NCBI GenBank assembly: GCA_024635655.1
Contig: JAGXIL010000039.1
Location: forward strand, 1-64,000
Length of the DNA stretch: 64,000 bases
Direction: 5' to 3'
From: Gillisia sp.
GTDB taxonomy: Bacteria; Bacteroidota; Bacteroidia; Flavobacteriales; Flavobacteriaceae
Shown: positions 53,578-60,726 of the stretch, piece by piece
How the letters are laid out: every line of letters begins with the position of its first letter
Position numbering within the stretch: the first letter of the stretch is position 1
Notes under the pieces: model-generated
What the model was told of the DNA's origin: nothing
Seen by the model: only the letters and a program-made list of their open reading frames with translations
Database searches by the model: none
Made by a program: the position numbers and the translations under genes

Positions 53578-54426
53578 TTAATGTATTCCGTTGAGTATTG
53601 TTTTTATATAATTCGTGCGTTCCATTTCGCTGTAAACTTCCCCAAAATCATTTTCCTCCATCAGCTTTTTAAAGTGAGTGAGGTTGTTAATATATTCTGT
53701 CAAAGTTTCAAGCACGTTATCTTTATTTTCCTGAAAAATGGGAGTCCACATGGCGGGGGAACTTTTGGCAAGCCTAACCGTGGAAGCAAATCCACTGCCT
53801 GCCATATCAAAAATATCCTTTTCATTCTTCTCTTTTTCCAACACCGTTTTCCCCAGCATAAATGAACTTATGTGGGATAAGTGGGAAACATAAGCTATGT
53901 GCTTATCGTGAGATTTTGCATCCATATACCTGATGCGCATTCCCAGTTTCTGAAAAATTTCCAGGGCCTTTTCCTGGAGTTTAAATGCCGTTTTTTCCAC
54001 CTCACAAATAATGTTGGTCTTATTGCGGTACAGGTTTTTAACTGCTGCCCCGGGCCCGGAAAATTCTGTTCCGGCAATGGGATGTGCGGCAAGAAAATTC
54101 CTTCGCTTAGGATGATCTTCCAGGGATTTGCAGAGTTTGGATTTTGTAGATCCGGTATCGATCACCAGGCAATGCTCCCCAACCTGATCTAAAACATTTT
54201 TCACCACTGCAATATTCACATCAACCGGAATAGCGACTAGAACAAGATCGGCATCTTCCACATCTTCAGGATTTGCAATATGATCTATGAGACCCAGGGA
54301 TTTTGCTTCTTCCAGATGCTGCTTATTCTGATCTAACCCATAGATCACCGCGTGCTCAAATTCAGCTTTAAGATCCAGGGCAAAAGACCCTCCTATTAAG
54401 CCCACTCCAATGATATATACTTTCAT
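53578..54426 (-). CDS. tyrA: prephenate dehydrogenase
   Basis: TyrA oxidatively decarboxylates prephenate to 4-hydroxyphenylpyruvate for tyrosine. The 282-residue protein has the Rossmann start VYIIGVGLIGGSFALDLK (GxGxxGG), the DTGSTKSKLC segment, the catalytic-His block LAAHPIAGTEFSGPGAA (about 113-129) and the second His in SHLSHISSFML. Normal length without an ACT domain. It overlaps the aminotransferase gene by 4 nt and stands before the DAHP synthase/mutase gene. Confidence 0.93.
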   Translation of the reverse strand: MKVYIIGVGLIGGSFALDLKAEFEHAVIYGLDQNKQHLEEAKSLGLIDHIANPEDVEDADLVLVAIPVDVNIAVVKNVLDQVGEHCLVIDTGSTKSKLCKSLEDHPKRRNFLAAHPIAGTEFSGPGAAVKNLYRNKTNIICEVEKTAFKLQEKALEIFQKLGMRIRYMDAKSHDKHIAYVSHLSHISSFMLGKTVLEKEKNEKDIFDMAGSGFASTVRLAKSSPAMWTPIFQENKDNVLETLTEYINNLTHFKKLMEENDFGEVYSEMERTNYIKTILNGIH

Positions 54427-55571
54427 TTTCTCATTCGTATTATAGCCCTTTCAATATTTTCCCTGGTAGCACACAAAGAGAATCGTACATAACCTTCTCC
54501 CTGGCTTCCGAAAATAAACCCTGGGGCAGTAAAAATACTGTGCTCGTGTAACAGCTCATCTACAAAACTTTCTGAAGTTGTTCCCGGTGGAACCCTGGCC
54601 CACACGAACATTCCCGTTTGTTCTTTTGCAGGTTTGCAGCCTAAAACTTCAGCCAGTTCCAGGATCTTCTCTTTTCTGCTGGTGTATATCGCATTTTGCG
54701 AATTAAACCAACTTACCGGTAACCGAAGGGCTGCTGCTGCCCCTGCCTGTAGCGGATAGAACATGCCGCTGTCCATATTGGTCTTTACTTTCAAAATGGT
54801 GTTCAGGTTCTTTTCATTTCCGCAGATCATTCCTATTCGCCAACCGGCCATATTGAAACTTTTGCTCAGGGAATTCAGCTCCAGCACCACATCCTTTGCC
54901 CCTTCCGCCTTAAGTATACTCTTCGGATTCTCATTCAGAATAAAACTGTACGGATTGTCATTGATAATGAGGATCTTATGCTTCCTGGCAAAAGCGATGA
55001 GATTTTTAAAAATTTCATCATTTGCGGAAGCTCCCGTAGGCATATGCGGATAATTCACCCACATCAACTTTACCTTGCTCAAATCTCGATTGGCAAGTTC
55101 TTCCAGATCGGGGCTCCAGTTCTCCTCTTCAGTTAAACTGTAGTATACAGGAGTGGCTCCCACTAAATTGGTTACCGAAGTATAGGTTGGATAGCCGGGG
55201 TTTGGAATAAGTACCTCATCCCCTTCATTCAAAAAAGCCATGGAAATATGGGTAATCCCCTCTTTACTGCCCATAAGGGGCAGGATCTCTTTCTCGGCAT
55301 CCAGTTCCACCTGATAGTGGATGGCATAAAATTCCTTTATGGAATTCCTGAAATCGGCAGTTCCTTTATAAGGCTGATATTGATGCGCTACCGGGTTGGT
55401 TAGCGCCAGGTTCAATTCTGTGATTACCTCGGGCGGGGGAGGCAGATCCGGGCTTCCAATTCCCAAATTAATAATATCCCTGCCACTTGCTGCAAGGGCA
55501 CGAACTTCCTGCAGTTTGGTGGAAAAATAGTATTCCTGTACGTGATTTAATCTGTTGGCCTGCGCTATCAT
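54423..55571 (-). CDS. PLP-dependent aminotransferase (aromatic operon)
   Basis: The 382-residue class I/II aminotransferase has the Schiff-base Lys in SLSKSFNMAGWRIG (about 232-245) and other typical blocks: NLGIGSPDLPPPPEV, LMGSKEGITH, NPGYPTYTSV, NYPHMPTGA, NDNPYSFI and the final Arg in GYVRFSLCATREN. Its place between pheA and tyrA indicates that it converts phenylpyruvate and hydroxyphenylpyruvate to Phe and Tyr, though many paralogues share the fold. It overlaps pheA and tyrA by 4 nt each. Confidence 0.88.
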   Translation of the reverse strand: MIAQANRLNHVQEYYFSTKLQEVRALAASGRDIINLGIGSPDLPPPPEVITELNLALTNPVAHQYQPYKGTADFRNSIKEFYAIHYQVELDAEKEILPLMGSKEGITHISMAFLNEGDEVLIPNPGYPTYTSVTNLVGATPVYYSLTEEENWSPDLEELANRDLSKVKLMWVNYPHMPTGASANDEIFKNLIAFARKHKILIINDNPYSFILNENPKSILKAEGAKDVVLELNSLSKSFNMAGWRIGMICGNEKNLNTILKVKTNMDSGMFYPLQAGAAAALRLPVSWFNSQNAIYTSRKEKILELAEVLGCKPAKEQTGMFVWARVPPGTTSESFVDELLHEHSIFTAPGFIFGSQGEGYVRFSLCATRENIERAIIRMRK

Positions 55572-56392
55572 AAACTATTTTTATAAGTTCCCAGTATGTG
55601 TAAATGTTCTGTCATTACTTTTAAAATTTCTATGGCCTTTTTAAATTCAGAATAATTCTCAAAGGTCACATCGATAAAAAATGAATATTTCCATGGAGCT
55701 TCAATGATGGGCATGCTCTGGATCTTTGTCATATCCATATCAAAATCCCTGATAATATTTAAAACAGAAACCAAACTTCCGCGTTTGCTTTCCAGCTCAA
55801 ATTTCAAAGAAGCCTTATCTATTTTATCCCCGTTAGGTTCTTTCATTTTTGTGCTCAGGATCAAAAATCTTGTAGCATTGCTCTTTTTGGTATGAATACT
55901 TTCGGCAAGGATCTCCAGTCCAAAAATATTTGCTGCAGCTTTACTTGCAAGAGCGGCTACATGTTTTGAACCTTTTAAAGAAATTCTTTTGGCAACCTCT
56001 GCGGTATCGGTATCCTCAATCAATTTTATTTGGGGATATTTTTTAAAAAACTCCTTGCATTGCAACAAGGCCATGGGATGGGAATACACCTTTTTTATAG
56101 CACCTATATCCTGTCCCGGAAGCGCCATTAAGTTCATATCTATAGGAATGTAATGTTCCCCCACGATCTTGAGATCGTTCTCATCGATCAAAGCATAATT
56201 TGGCAAAATGGTACCTGCAATGGAATTTTCTATGGCCATGACAGCTTCAAAAGATTCCCCGTCTATTAAGCTCTTTACCAGTTCCTGAAAAGACATGAAT
56301 TCATTAACCTCCACCTGCTCCCCGTAAAACTCCCGGGCCACAAGATGATGAAATGAACCTTGTCCTCCCTGGATTGCAATTTTGTTTTCCAT
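55568..56392 (-). CDS. pheA: prephenate dehydratase
   Basis: PheA converts prephenate to phenylpyruvate. The 274-residue monofunctional enzyme has AIQGGQGSFHHLVAREFYG, the catalytic ENSIAGT (about 55-61), DTDTAEVAKRIS and the TRF motif in NATRFLILS (about 170-178). A C-terminal ACT domain (about 190-270, with ESKRGSLVSVLNII) should bind Phe for feedback inhibition. It is the first structural gene of the operon, 4-nt overlap with the aminotransferase, and the attenuator ends only 11 nt before its ATG. Confidence 0.94.
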   Translation of the reverse strand: MENKIAIQGGQGSFHHLVAREFYGEQVEVNEFMSFQELVKSLIDGESFEAVMAIENSIAGTILPNYALIDENDLKIVGEHYIPIDMNLMALPGQDIGAIKKVYSHPMALLQCKEFFKKYPQIKLIEDTDTAEVAKRISLKGSKHVAALASKAAANIFGLEILAESIHTKKSNATRFLILSTKMKEPNGDKIDKASLKFELESKRGSLVSVLNIIRDFDMDMTKIQSMPIIEAPWKYSFFIDVTFENYSEFKKAIEILKVMTEHLHILGTYKNSL

Positions 56393-56403
56393 TAAAAATT
56401 GAT

Positions 56404-56435
56404 AAAAAAAAATCCCGATGTTGCCATCGGGATTT
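56404..56435 (-). terminator. attenuator terminator of the pheA operon
   Basis: On the minus strand an 11-bp perfect stem AAATCCCGATG / CATCGGGATTT with a GCAA (GNRA) tetraloop is followed by six more T residues, nine T in all. It ends 11 nt before the pheA ATG, so it cannot serve an upstream gene and must work on the pheA transcript itself. Its first arm can pair instead with the segment at 56468-56474. Confidence 0.88.
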
Positions 56436-56456
56436 GATATATAATTATGATTCTAA

Positions 56457-56534
56457 TTACATGGCGCTCCCGATCCTATCTCTGTAATAGAAATAAAAAT
56501 AGTTGAAAGCGTTCCAGGTAATCAAATTTTTCAT
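56457..56534 (-). CDS. Phe/Tyr-rich leader peptide of the pheA operon
   Basis: A 25-codon open frame starts at ATG 56534 and ends at TAA 56457. It reads MKNLITWNAF, then NYFYFYY, then RDRIGSAM. Eight of 25 residues are aromatic (Trp7, Phe10, Tyr12, Phe13, Tyr14, Phe15, Tyr16, Tyr17). A slow ribosome at these codons when charged Phe- or Tyr-tRNA is scarce would leave codons 21-23 free, which hold the antiterminator segment. Reaching the stop codon covers them. The peptide itself needs no other function. Confidence 0.87.
   Translation of the reverse strand: MKNLITWNAFNYFYFYYRDRIGSAM
56468..56474 (-). promoter_or_regulatory. antiterminator segment in the pheA leader
   Basis: ATCGGGA (minus strand, codons 21-23 of the leader peptide) is identical to part of the 3' arm of the terminator and complementary to TCCCGAT in its 5' arm (56432-56426). 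Pairing with it would break the terminator. The stem is flanked by one or two further possible pairs. Confidence 0.75.
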
Positions 56535-56552
56535 TCGTCGTTTTGTATTTCG

Positions 56553-56581
56553 CTAAATTAGAATATAATTTGAATTGACAA
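56553..56581 (-). promoter_or_regulatory. probable promoter of the pheA leader
   Basis: On the minus strand TTG (56581-56579), an 18-nt spacer and TAATTTAG (56560-56553) approximate the Bacteroidota TTTG/TAnnTTTG promoter with one mismatch in the -7 box. The transcript would start a few bases later, about 12-15 nt before the leader ATG. Confidence 0.5.
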
Positions 56582-56699
56582 TACATAAAGTACCTTTTTT
56601 CTGCTACAACGTTTTCGCGCAATCCCCTCAGATATTTATTTAAAATGAAAATAAGAATACAGAATATTTATAATCCTTACTTTTGAAAAAAGCTTTGCT

Positions 56700-57596
56700 A
56701 TGTCGATTTTAGTGCAGGATATTTCTAAATTTTACGGGGATCAAAAGGCCCTGGACAAGGTTTCTTTTGCTATTGAAAAAGGGGAGATTGTTGGTTTCTT
56801 AGGACCCAATGGCGCAGGAAAATCAACGCTTATGAAGATCCTTACCGGATACATCTCTCCTTCTGAAGGCCTTGCCAGTGTAAATAGTTATCTGCTTCCT
56901 GATGAATTAAATAAAGTACAGAAAAGCATTGGATACCTCCCGGAGCACAATCCCCTGTATACAGATATGTACGTGCGGGAGTACCTGGATTTTAATGCTT
57001 CTGTTTTTAAAACCGATAAAAACCGGATCGAGGAGGTAATTCAGCAAACGGGACTTACTCCTGAAGCCAATAAAAAGATCTCCCAGTTATCTAAAGGATA
57101 CCGTCAAAGAGTTGGACTGGCAGCGGCATTATTGCATGACCCTGATGTTCTTATACTTGACGAACCCACTACCGGGCTTGACCCCAATCAACTTACCGAG
57201 ATAAGAAACCTTATCCTTTCTTTGGCCAGAAGAAAAACGATCTTCCTTTCCACCCACATCATGCAGGAGGTGGAAGCTATTTGTGACAGGGTGATCATCA
57301 TCAACAACGGCAAAATTGTGGCAGATAAGAAGATGAAGGAACTACGGGATGAAAAGGAACAGGTGATCCACGTGGAATTTGATTACCGAATTGAGGAAGT
57401 AGCACTTAAGAAAATACCTCATCTTACTGCCGTAAAAAATATTGGCGGATTCCATTATCAGCTGCATTTTGCAACTACAAAAGATATGAGGCCCGCTGTT
57501 TTTGATTTCGCACATGACAACGGACTCAAAACCCTTCAGCTAAACCGAAAAACAAAAAATCTGGAGACCCTTTTCGCTGAACTTACAGCCTCCTAA
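56700..57596 (+). CDS. gldA: gliding-motility ABC transporter ATPase GldA
   Basis: GldA is the ATPase of the GldA-GldF-GldG transporter, which is needed for gliding in Flavobacterium johnsoniae. The 298 residues show Walker A GPNGAGKST (about 36-44), the signature LSKGYRQRVGLA (about 130-141), Walker B VLILDEPTTGLDPNQ and the switch His in FLSTHIMQE. The N-terminus (MSILVQDISKFYGDQKALDKVSF) and the C-terminal extension fit GldA. gldF and gldG are not adjacent here, which is usual. A general DrrA-like ABC ATPase is the alternative. Confidence 0.85.
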   Translation: MSILVQDISKFYGDQKALDKVSFAIEKGEIVGFLGPNGAGKSTLMKILTGYISPSEGLASVNSYLLPDELNKVQKSIGYLPEHNPLYTDMYVREYLDFNASVFKTDKNRIEEVIQQTGLTPEANKKISQLSKGYRQRVGLAAALLHDPDVLILDEPTTGLDPNQLTEIRNLILSLARRKTIFLSTHIMQEVEAICDRVIIINNGKIVADKKMKELRDEKEQVIHVEFDYRIEEVALKKIPHLTAVKNIGGFHYQLHFATTKDMRPAVFDFAHDNGLKTLQLNRKTKNLETLFAELTAS

Positions 57597-57718
57597 CTTA
57601 CAAAAGGGGGAATTTACAAGCCGAATAATTTTTCGCATTTAAAGGAAGTTTTTAGCAAAAGAATTTGATGCTACTAAATCCCGGAGATAAACTATTCTAT
57701 TGGGGCCTGGTGCTAAGG

Positions 57719-58471
57719 CTATTCAAATATTAATCTTCCCCTGTAGTGTTCGGTAACATCCACAACCGGAGGCCTGTTTTTGGCGATGATATCTCCGTGG
57801 CTGTAAATATTTCCCCGCAAGGAGTTTCGCGGATTAATGATCAGCTTATTTGTTCCGCGGTGAAAAATATTATAATTCTGAACCACTAAATTTGCTGCCT
57901 CCAGCCTGCCGTCACCGGCGGCGAAAAATGCATTGAAGTTCAATACTTTTCCGGAAAGAAAATAATTGGAATAGTTATCATTGGTGATCCTTAAATTTTC
58001 GACCTCAAGGTCCAGTTTAAAATCGCCATCTGTATGAATGCTAAGGTCCCTGGCCTGGTTTTCAGAACGCAGCCATAAACTGTCTGCTTTTATGGTGCCA
58101 ATACTCTCCAAAGTACTTCCGCTGCTGTTTTGAAGCCAGGAAAGATGGGGTGTAGTGACAAATACTTTGGTGATCTCATAATCCCTTACCAGGTTGCAGG
58201 AGTTGCCATTTCTGATGCTTAGTCGGTTATTTTCTACGTTTACGCTAACTTCCGGAAGAAGATTCTCTCCTGTTTCCACAACCACTTTATGCACATCTCC
58301 CTGCTGAATAAACAATTTCACCCTTTCGTATACGATCACCTCTTCAAAGGATGACACAGGAAGTTCTTTGGTAATTATCTTTCCGGCGGTTTGGATGCAG
58401 TCAGGAGCATCTTCCGCATCACATCCGGAGATGACCAGGCTTATAAAAAATAAGATAATTAGTTTTTTCAT
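57719..58471 (-). CDS. GIN-domain (DUF2807) lipoprotein
   Basis: The 250-residue protein has a lipoprotein signal (LFFISLVISGC, Cys17) and a head GIN domain, a beta-helix-like fold with short repeated strands (VVETGENLLPEVSVNVENNRLSI, LRITNDNYSNYFLSGKVL). DUF2807 proteins are exported and often lipid-anchored; their role is unknown, perhaps surface binding. It lies 15 nt after the PagL-like gene on the same strand, so the two probably share a transcript. Confidence 0.83.
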   Translation of the reverse strand: MKKLIILFFISLVISGCDAEDAPDCIQTAGKIITKELPVSSFEEVIVYERVKLFIQQGDVHKVVVETGENLLPEVSVNVENNRLSIRNGNSCNLVRDYEITKVFVTTPHLSWLQNSSGSTLESIGTIKADSLWLRSENQARDLSIHTDGDFKLDLEVENLRITNDNYSNYFLSGKVLNFNAFFAAGDGRLEAANLVVQNYNIFHRGTNKLIINPRNSLRGNIYSHGDIIAKNRPPVVDVTEHYRGRLIFE

Positions 58472-58486
58472 AATCTTAAACCTTAA

Positions 58487-59590
58487 TTACAACCTGTACC
58501 CCAGTGAGAATTCCACCATTTCAGCATTTGCACCATGGGAACGCACAGTAGCAGAAGCCCACCAGTGGTCTGTAATTTTTCTTTGCAGGCCAACCCTGTT
58601 ATATATCTGGTCTACGTAATCATCATAAGGATAATAAACGTACATCCCGGCCTGGGTGATAAGCGACAACTTATTAAAAGTTAACTGATGCCCTATAAAA
58701 ACCCCCACCCGTTTAGAATCTTCCTCCCCGGTGGTATTGCCATTTGGAAAAGCGACAGACCGGTAATAAATATACTCTTCCATTGCCTTAGAAAATATTA
58801 CATCAACACCGGCCTGGAGGGTGCTTTTTCTATTGACAACCTTATCTGCAAAAGAACTTAAAATAAGAAAGGGATATTGCTCAGACCCAATTATTCCCGT
58901 AGTATTCACTCCGCTTCGTAAGACAAGGTTCAAATGCACAGGTTCTGTGTACTTAATGTCAGAGCGTTCTTTGGGAATATATTCGGGATGATTTTCGTGA
59001 TCCAGCAGGTAATTAAGGCCTACATTGAATGTAAAGGTATTGGTGCTGTTATTGGGAGATTTGTAGTCGGCATTGGAATAATGAATTAGGGAAATCCCTG
59101 CCTGTACCCCAAATCCCTTATATATGTTTTGCCTGTGGTAATTCCCCATAACATAGGTGGAACTCAATAATCTTGAGCCATAGGCATTGTTGATATAGTT
59201 ATTATCGCGATGGTAAGGATTTGAAGTATATGCCAATCCCTGGCCCACCCTGAACATCAGGTTCCGGTTTAAAAAATAGAAATTGAAATGCCCGTACAAT
59301 CCAAAATTTTGGCCTAAATACTCATTCTGCATATCCTGATAAGTAAATGAATATCCAAAATCGGGATAATTGTATCTCCTTTCCCAGCTTTCAAGTCCGT
59401 AGGTTTTTCTTTGAAAACTTAAAATAGCCCCGGTTGGGTGTCCTGTAATAAGATGGGCAATGTGCGGATTGTGTTCTATGATGGTTCCGTAGAAATAATT
59501 GGCATCAACGGCGTAGTACTTTTTGATCTCATTCTGGGCAGAACAAAAAGTTAGGCTGAAAAAGAAAACAAAAAGGGCACCAAATTTCAT
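58487..59590 (-). CDS. PagL-like acyloxyacyl hydrolase / lipid A deacylase
   Basis: The 367-residue outer-membrane protein has a signal peptide (FFSLTFCSAQ, about 19) and beta-strands over its whole length, ending in VEFSLGYRL. The motif HYSNADYKSPNNSTNTF (about 187-203) contains the His and Ser of the PagL active site (the family pattern is HxSNA with a following PNxG). PagL removes an acyl chain from lipid A, so this protein probably edits the outer-membrane lipid. The N-terminal half is longer than in PagL. It precedes the GIN-domain lipoprotein gene. Confidence 0.8.
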   Translation of the reverse strand: MKFGALFVFFFSLTFCSAQNEIKKYYAVDANYFYGTIIEHNPHIAHLITGHPTGAILSFQRKTYGLESWERRYNYPDFGYSFTYQDMQNEYLGQNFGLYGHFNFYFLNRNLMFRVGQGLAYTSNPYHRDNNYINNAYGSRLLSSTYVMGNYHRQNIYKGFGVQAGISLIHYSNADYKSPNNSTNTFTFNVGLNYLLDHENHPEYIPKERSDIKYTEPVHLNLVLRSGVNTTGIIGSEQYPFLILSSFADKVVNRKSTLQAGVDVIFSKAMEEYIYYRSVAFPNGNTTGEEDSKRVGVFIGHQLTFNKLSLITQAGMYVYYPYDDYVDQIYNRVGLQRKITDHWWASATVRSHGANAEMVEFSLGYRL

Positions 59591-59656
59591 AGGGCAGCAA
59601 ATCTAATCTATTTACGAGAAATAAATTACCCGGAATGAACAGATTAACGCCAAAAA

Positions 59657-60613
59657 TCAAAAAATTGCTGATGCAATTTTTTTAATATTGGTACTTTTTC
59701 CCATAGAATAATAGTGCAGTACAGGAACCCCTGCTTCTACAAGTTCCTTACTTTGAGAAATACACCATTCAATCCCTACTTCCCGCACTTCATTATTATC
59801 CCTGCACCGGGCCACTTCAGTGATTAGTTCCTCGGGCAGATCTACGTGAAATCTGTGCGGAATTAAACTTAATTGTTTTTTAGTTGCAATAGGCTTCAAC
59901 CCCGGAATTATAGGAACCGTGATCCCGTTTTCCCTGCACTTTTCTTCAAACTGAAAAAATTTCTTATTGTCAAAAAACATTTGGGTTACCACGTATTCTG
60001 CTCCAGCTGCAACTTTTTCCTTTAATCTTTTAATATCCTGCTCCAGGCTTGGAGCTTCCATATGTTTCTCAGGATAACCGGCCACTCCTACACAAAAATC
60101 GGTATGATGGGAGTTGTCCAGGATCTCTTCCTGAAAATCCCCCTTATTCATTCCCGAAATTTGTTTAACGAGGTCATTGGCAAAGAAATTTCCGTTTGGC
60201 TCCGGCTTAAAATAAGTCTCACTTTTCACTGCATCCCCACGAAGGGCCATTACATTTTTTATCCCGAGGAAATCCAGATCGATCAAAAAATTCTCGGTGT
60301 CCTCTTTACTAAACCCGCCACATAAAATATGGGGTACCGCATCAACTTTGTATTTACTTTGAATAGCCGCACAAATCCCTACTGTACCGGGGCGTTTTCT
60401 TACTATTCGCTTTTCCAGCAGGCCGTTTTCCTGCTCGATATATACATATTCCTCCCGATGATAGGTAACATCAATAAACGGGGGCTTGAATTCCATTAGC
60501 GGATCTATACCGTCAAATACCGATCTAATATTTTGTCCTTTTAGTGGGGGTAAGATCTCAAAAGAGAACAAGGTTTTCTCCTTTGCTGCTTGTATGTGTT
60601 CTGTAATTTTCAT
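59657..60613 (-). CDS. metF: methylenetetrahydrofolate reductase
   Basis: MetF reduces 5,10-methylene-THF to 5-methyl-THF, the methyl donor for MetH. The 318-residue (beta/alpha)8 flavoprotein has FSFEILPPLKG (about 17-27, with the catalytic Glu), a VTYHREEY segment, LDFLGIKNVMALRGD, CVGVAGYPEKHMEAP, VTQMFFDNKKFFQF and PIIPGLKPIATKKQL. It follows metH on the same strand, with a palindromic repeat cluster (60637-60720) between them. Confidence 0.95.
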   Translation of the reverse strand: MKITEHIQAAKEKTLFSFEILPPLKGQNIRSVFDGIDPLMEFKPPFIDVTYHREEYVYIEQENGLLEKRIVRKRPGTVGICAAIQSKYKVDAVPHILCGGFSKEDTENFLIDLDFLGIKNVMALRGDAVKSETYFKPEPNGNFFANDLVKQISGMNKGDFQEEILDNSHHTDFCVGVAGYPEKHMEAPSLEQDIKRLKEKVAAGAEYVVTQMFFDNKKFFQFEEKCRENGITVPIIPGLKPIATKKQLSLIPHRFHVDLPEELITEVARCRDNNEVREVGIEWCISQSKELVEAGVPVLHYYSMGKSTNIKKIASAIF

Positions 60614-60636
60614 TAATTTTTTTTTCCGTTTTTAGT

Positions 60637-60720
60637 TAGAACTCACAGGTTTTAATTAGACCTCACAGGTTTTGAAAACCTGTTAGGTCTTTATCTTAGG
60701 TTTGAAAACCTGTGAGGTCT
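60637..60720. repeat. cluster of AGACCTCACAGG-type palindromes between metH and metF
   Basis: A nearly perfect 33-nt palindrome (60658-60690: AGACCTCACAGGTTTT, G, AAAACCTGTTAGGTCT) is flanked by a half copy (AACTCACAGGTTTT, 60640-60653) and a partial palindrome (60697-60720: TAGGTTTGAAAACC then TGTGAGGTCT). The sequence is the same as at 32445 and in the 93-bp elements. It could form a strong hairpin in the metH-metF transcript, lowering metF read-through. Confidence 0.8.
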
Positions 60721-60726
60721 TTCGTC

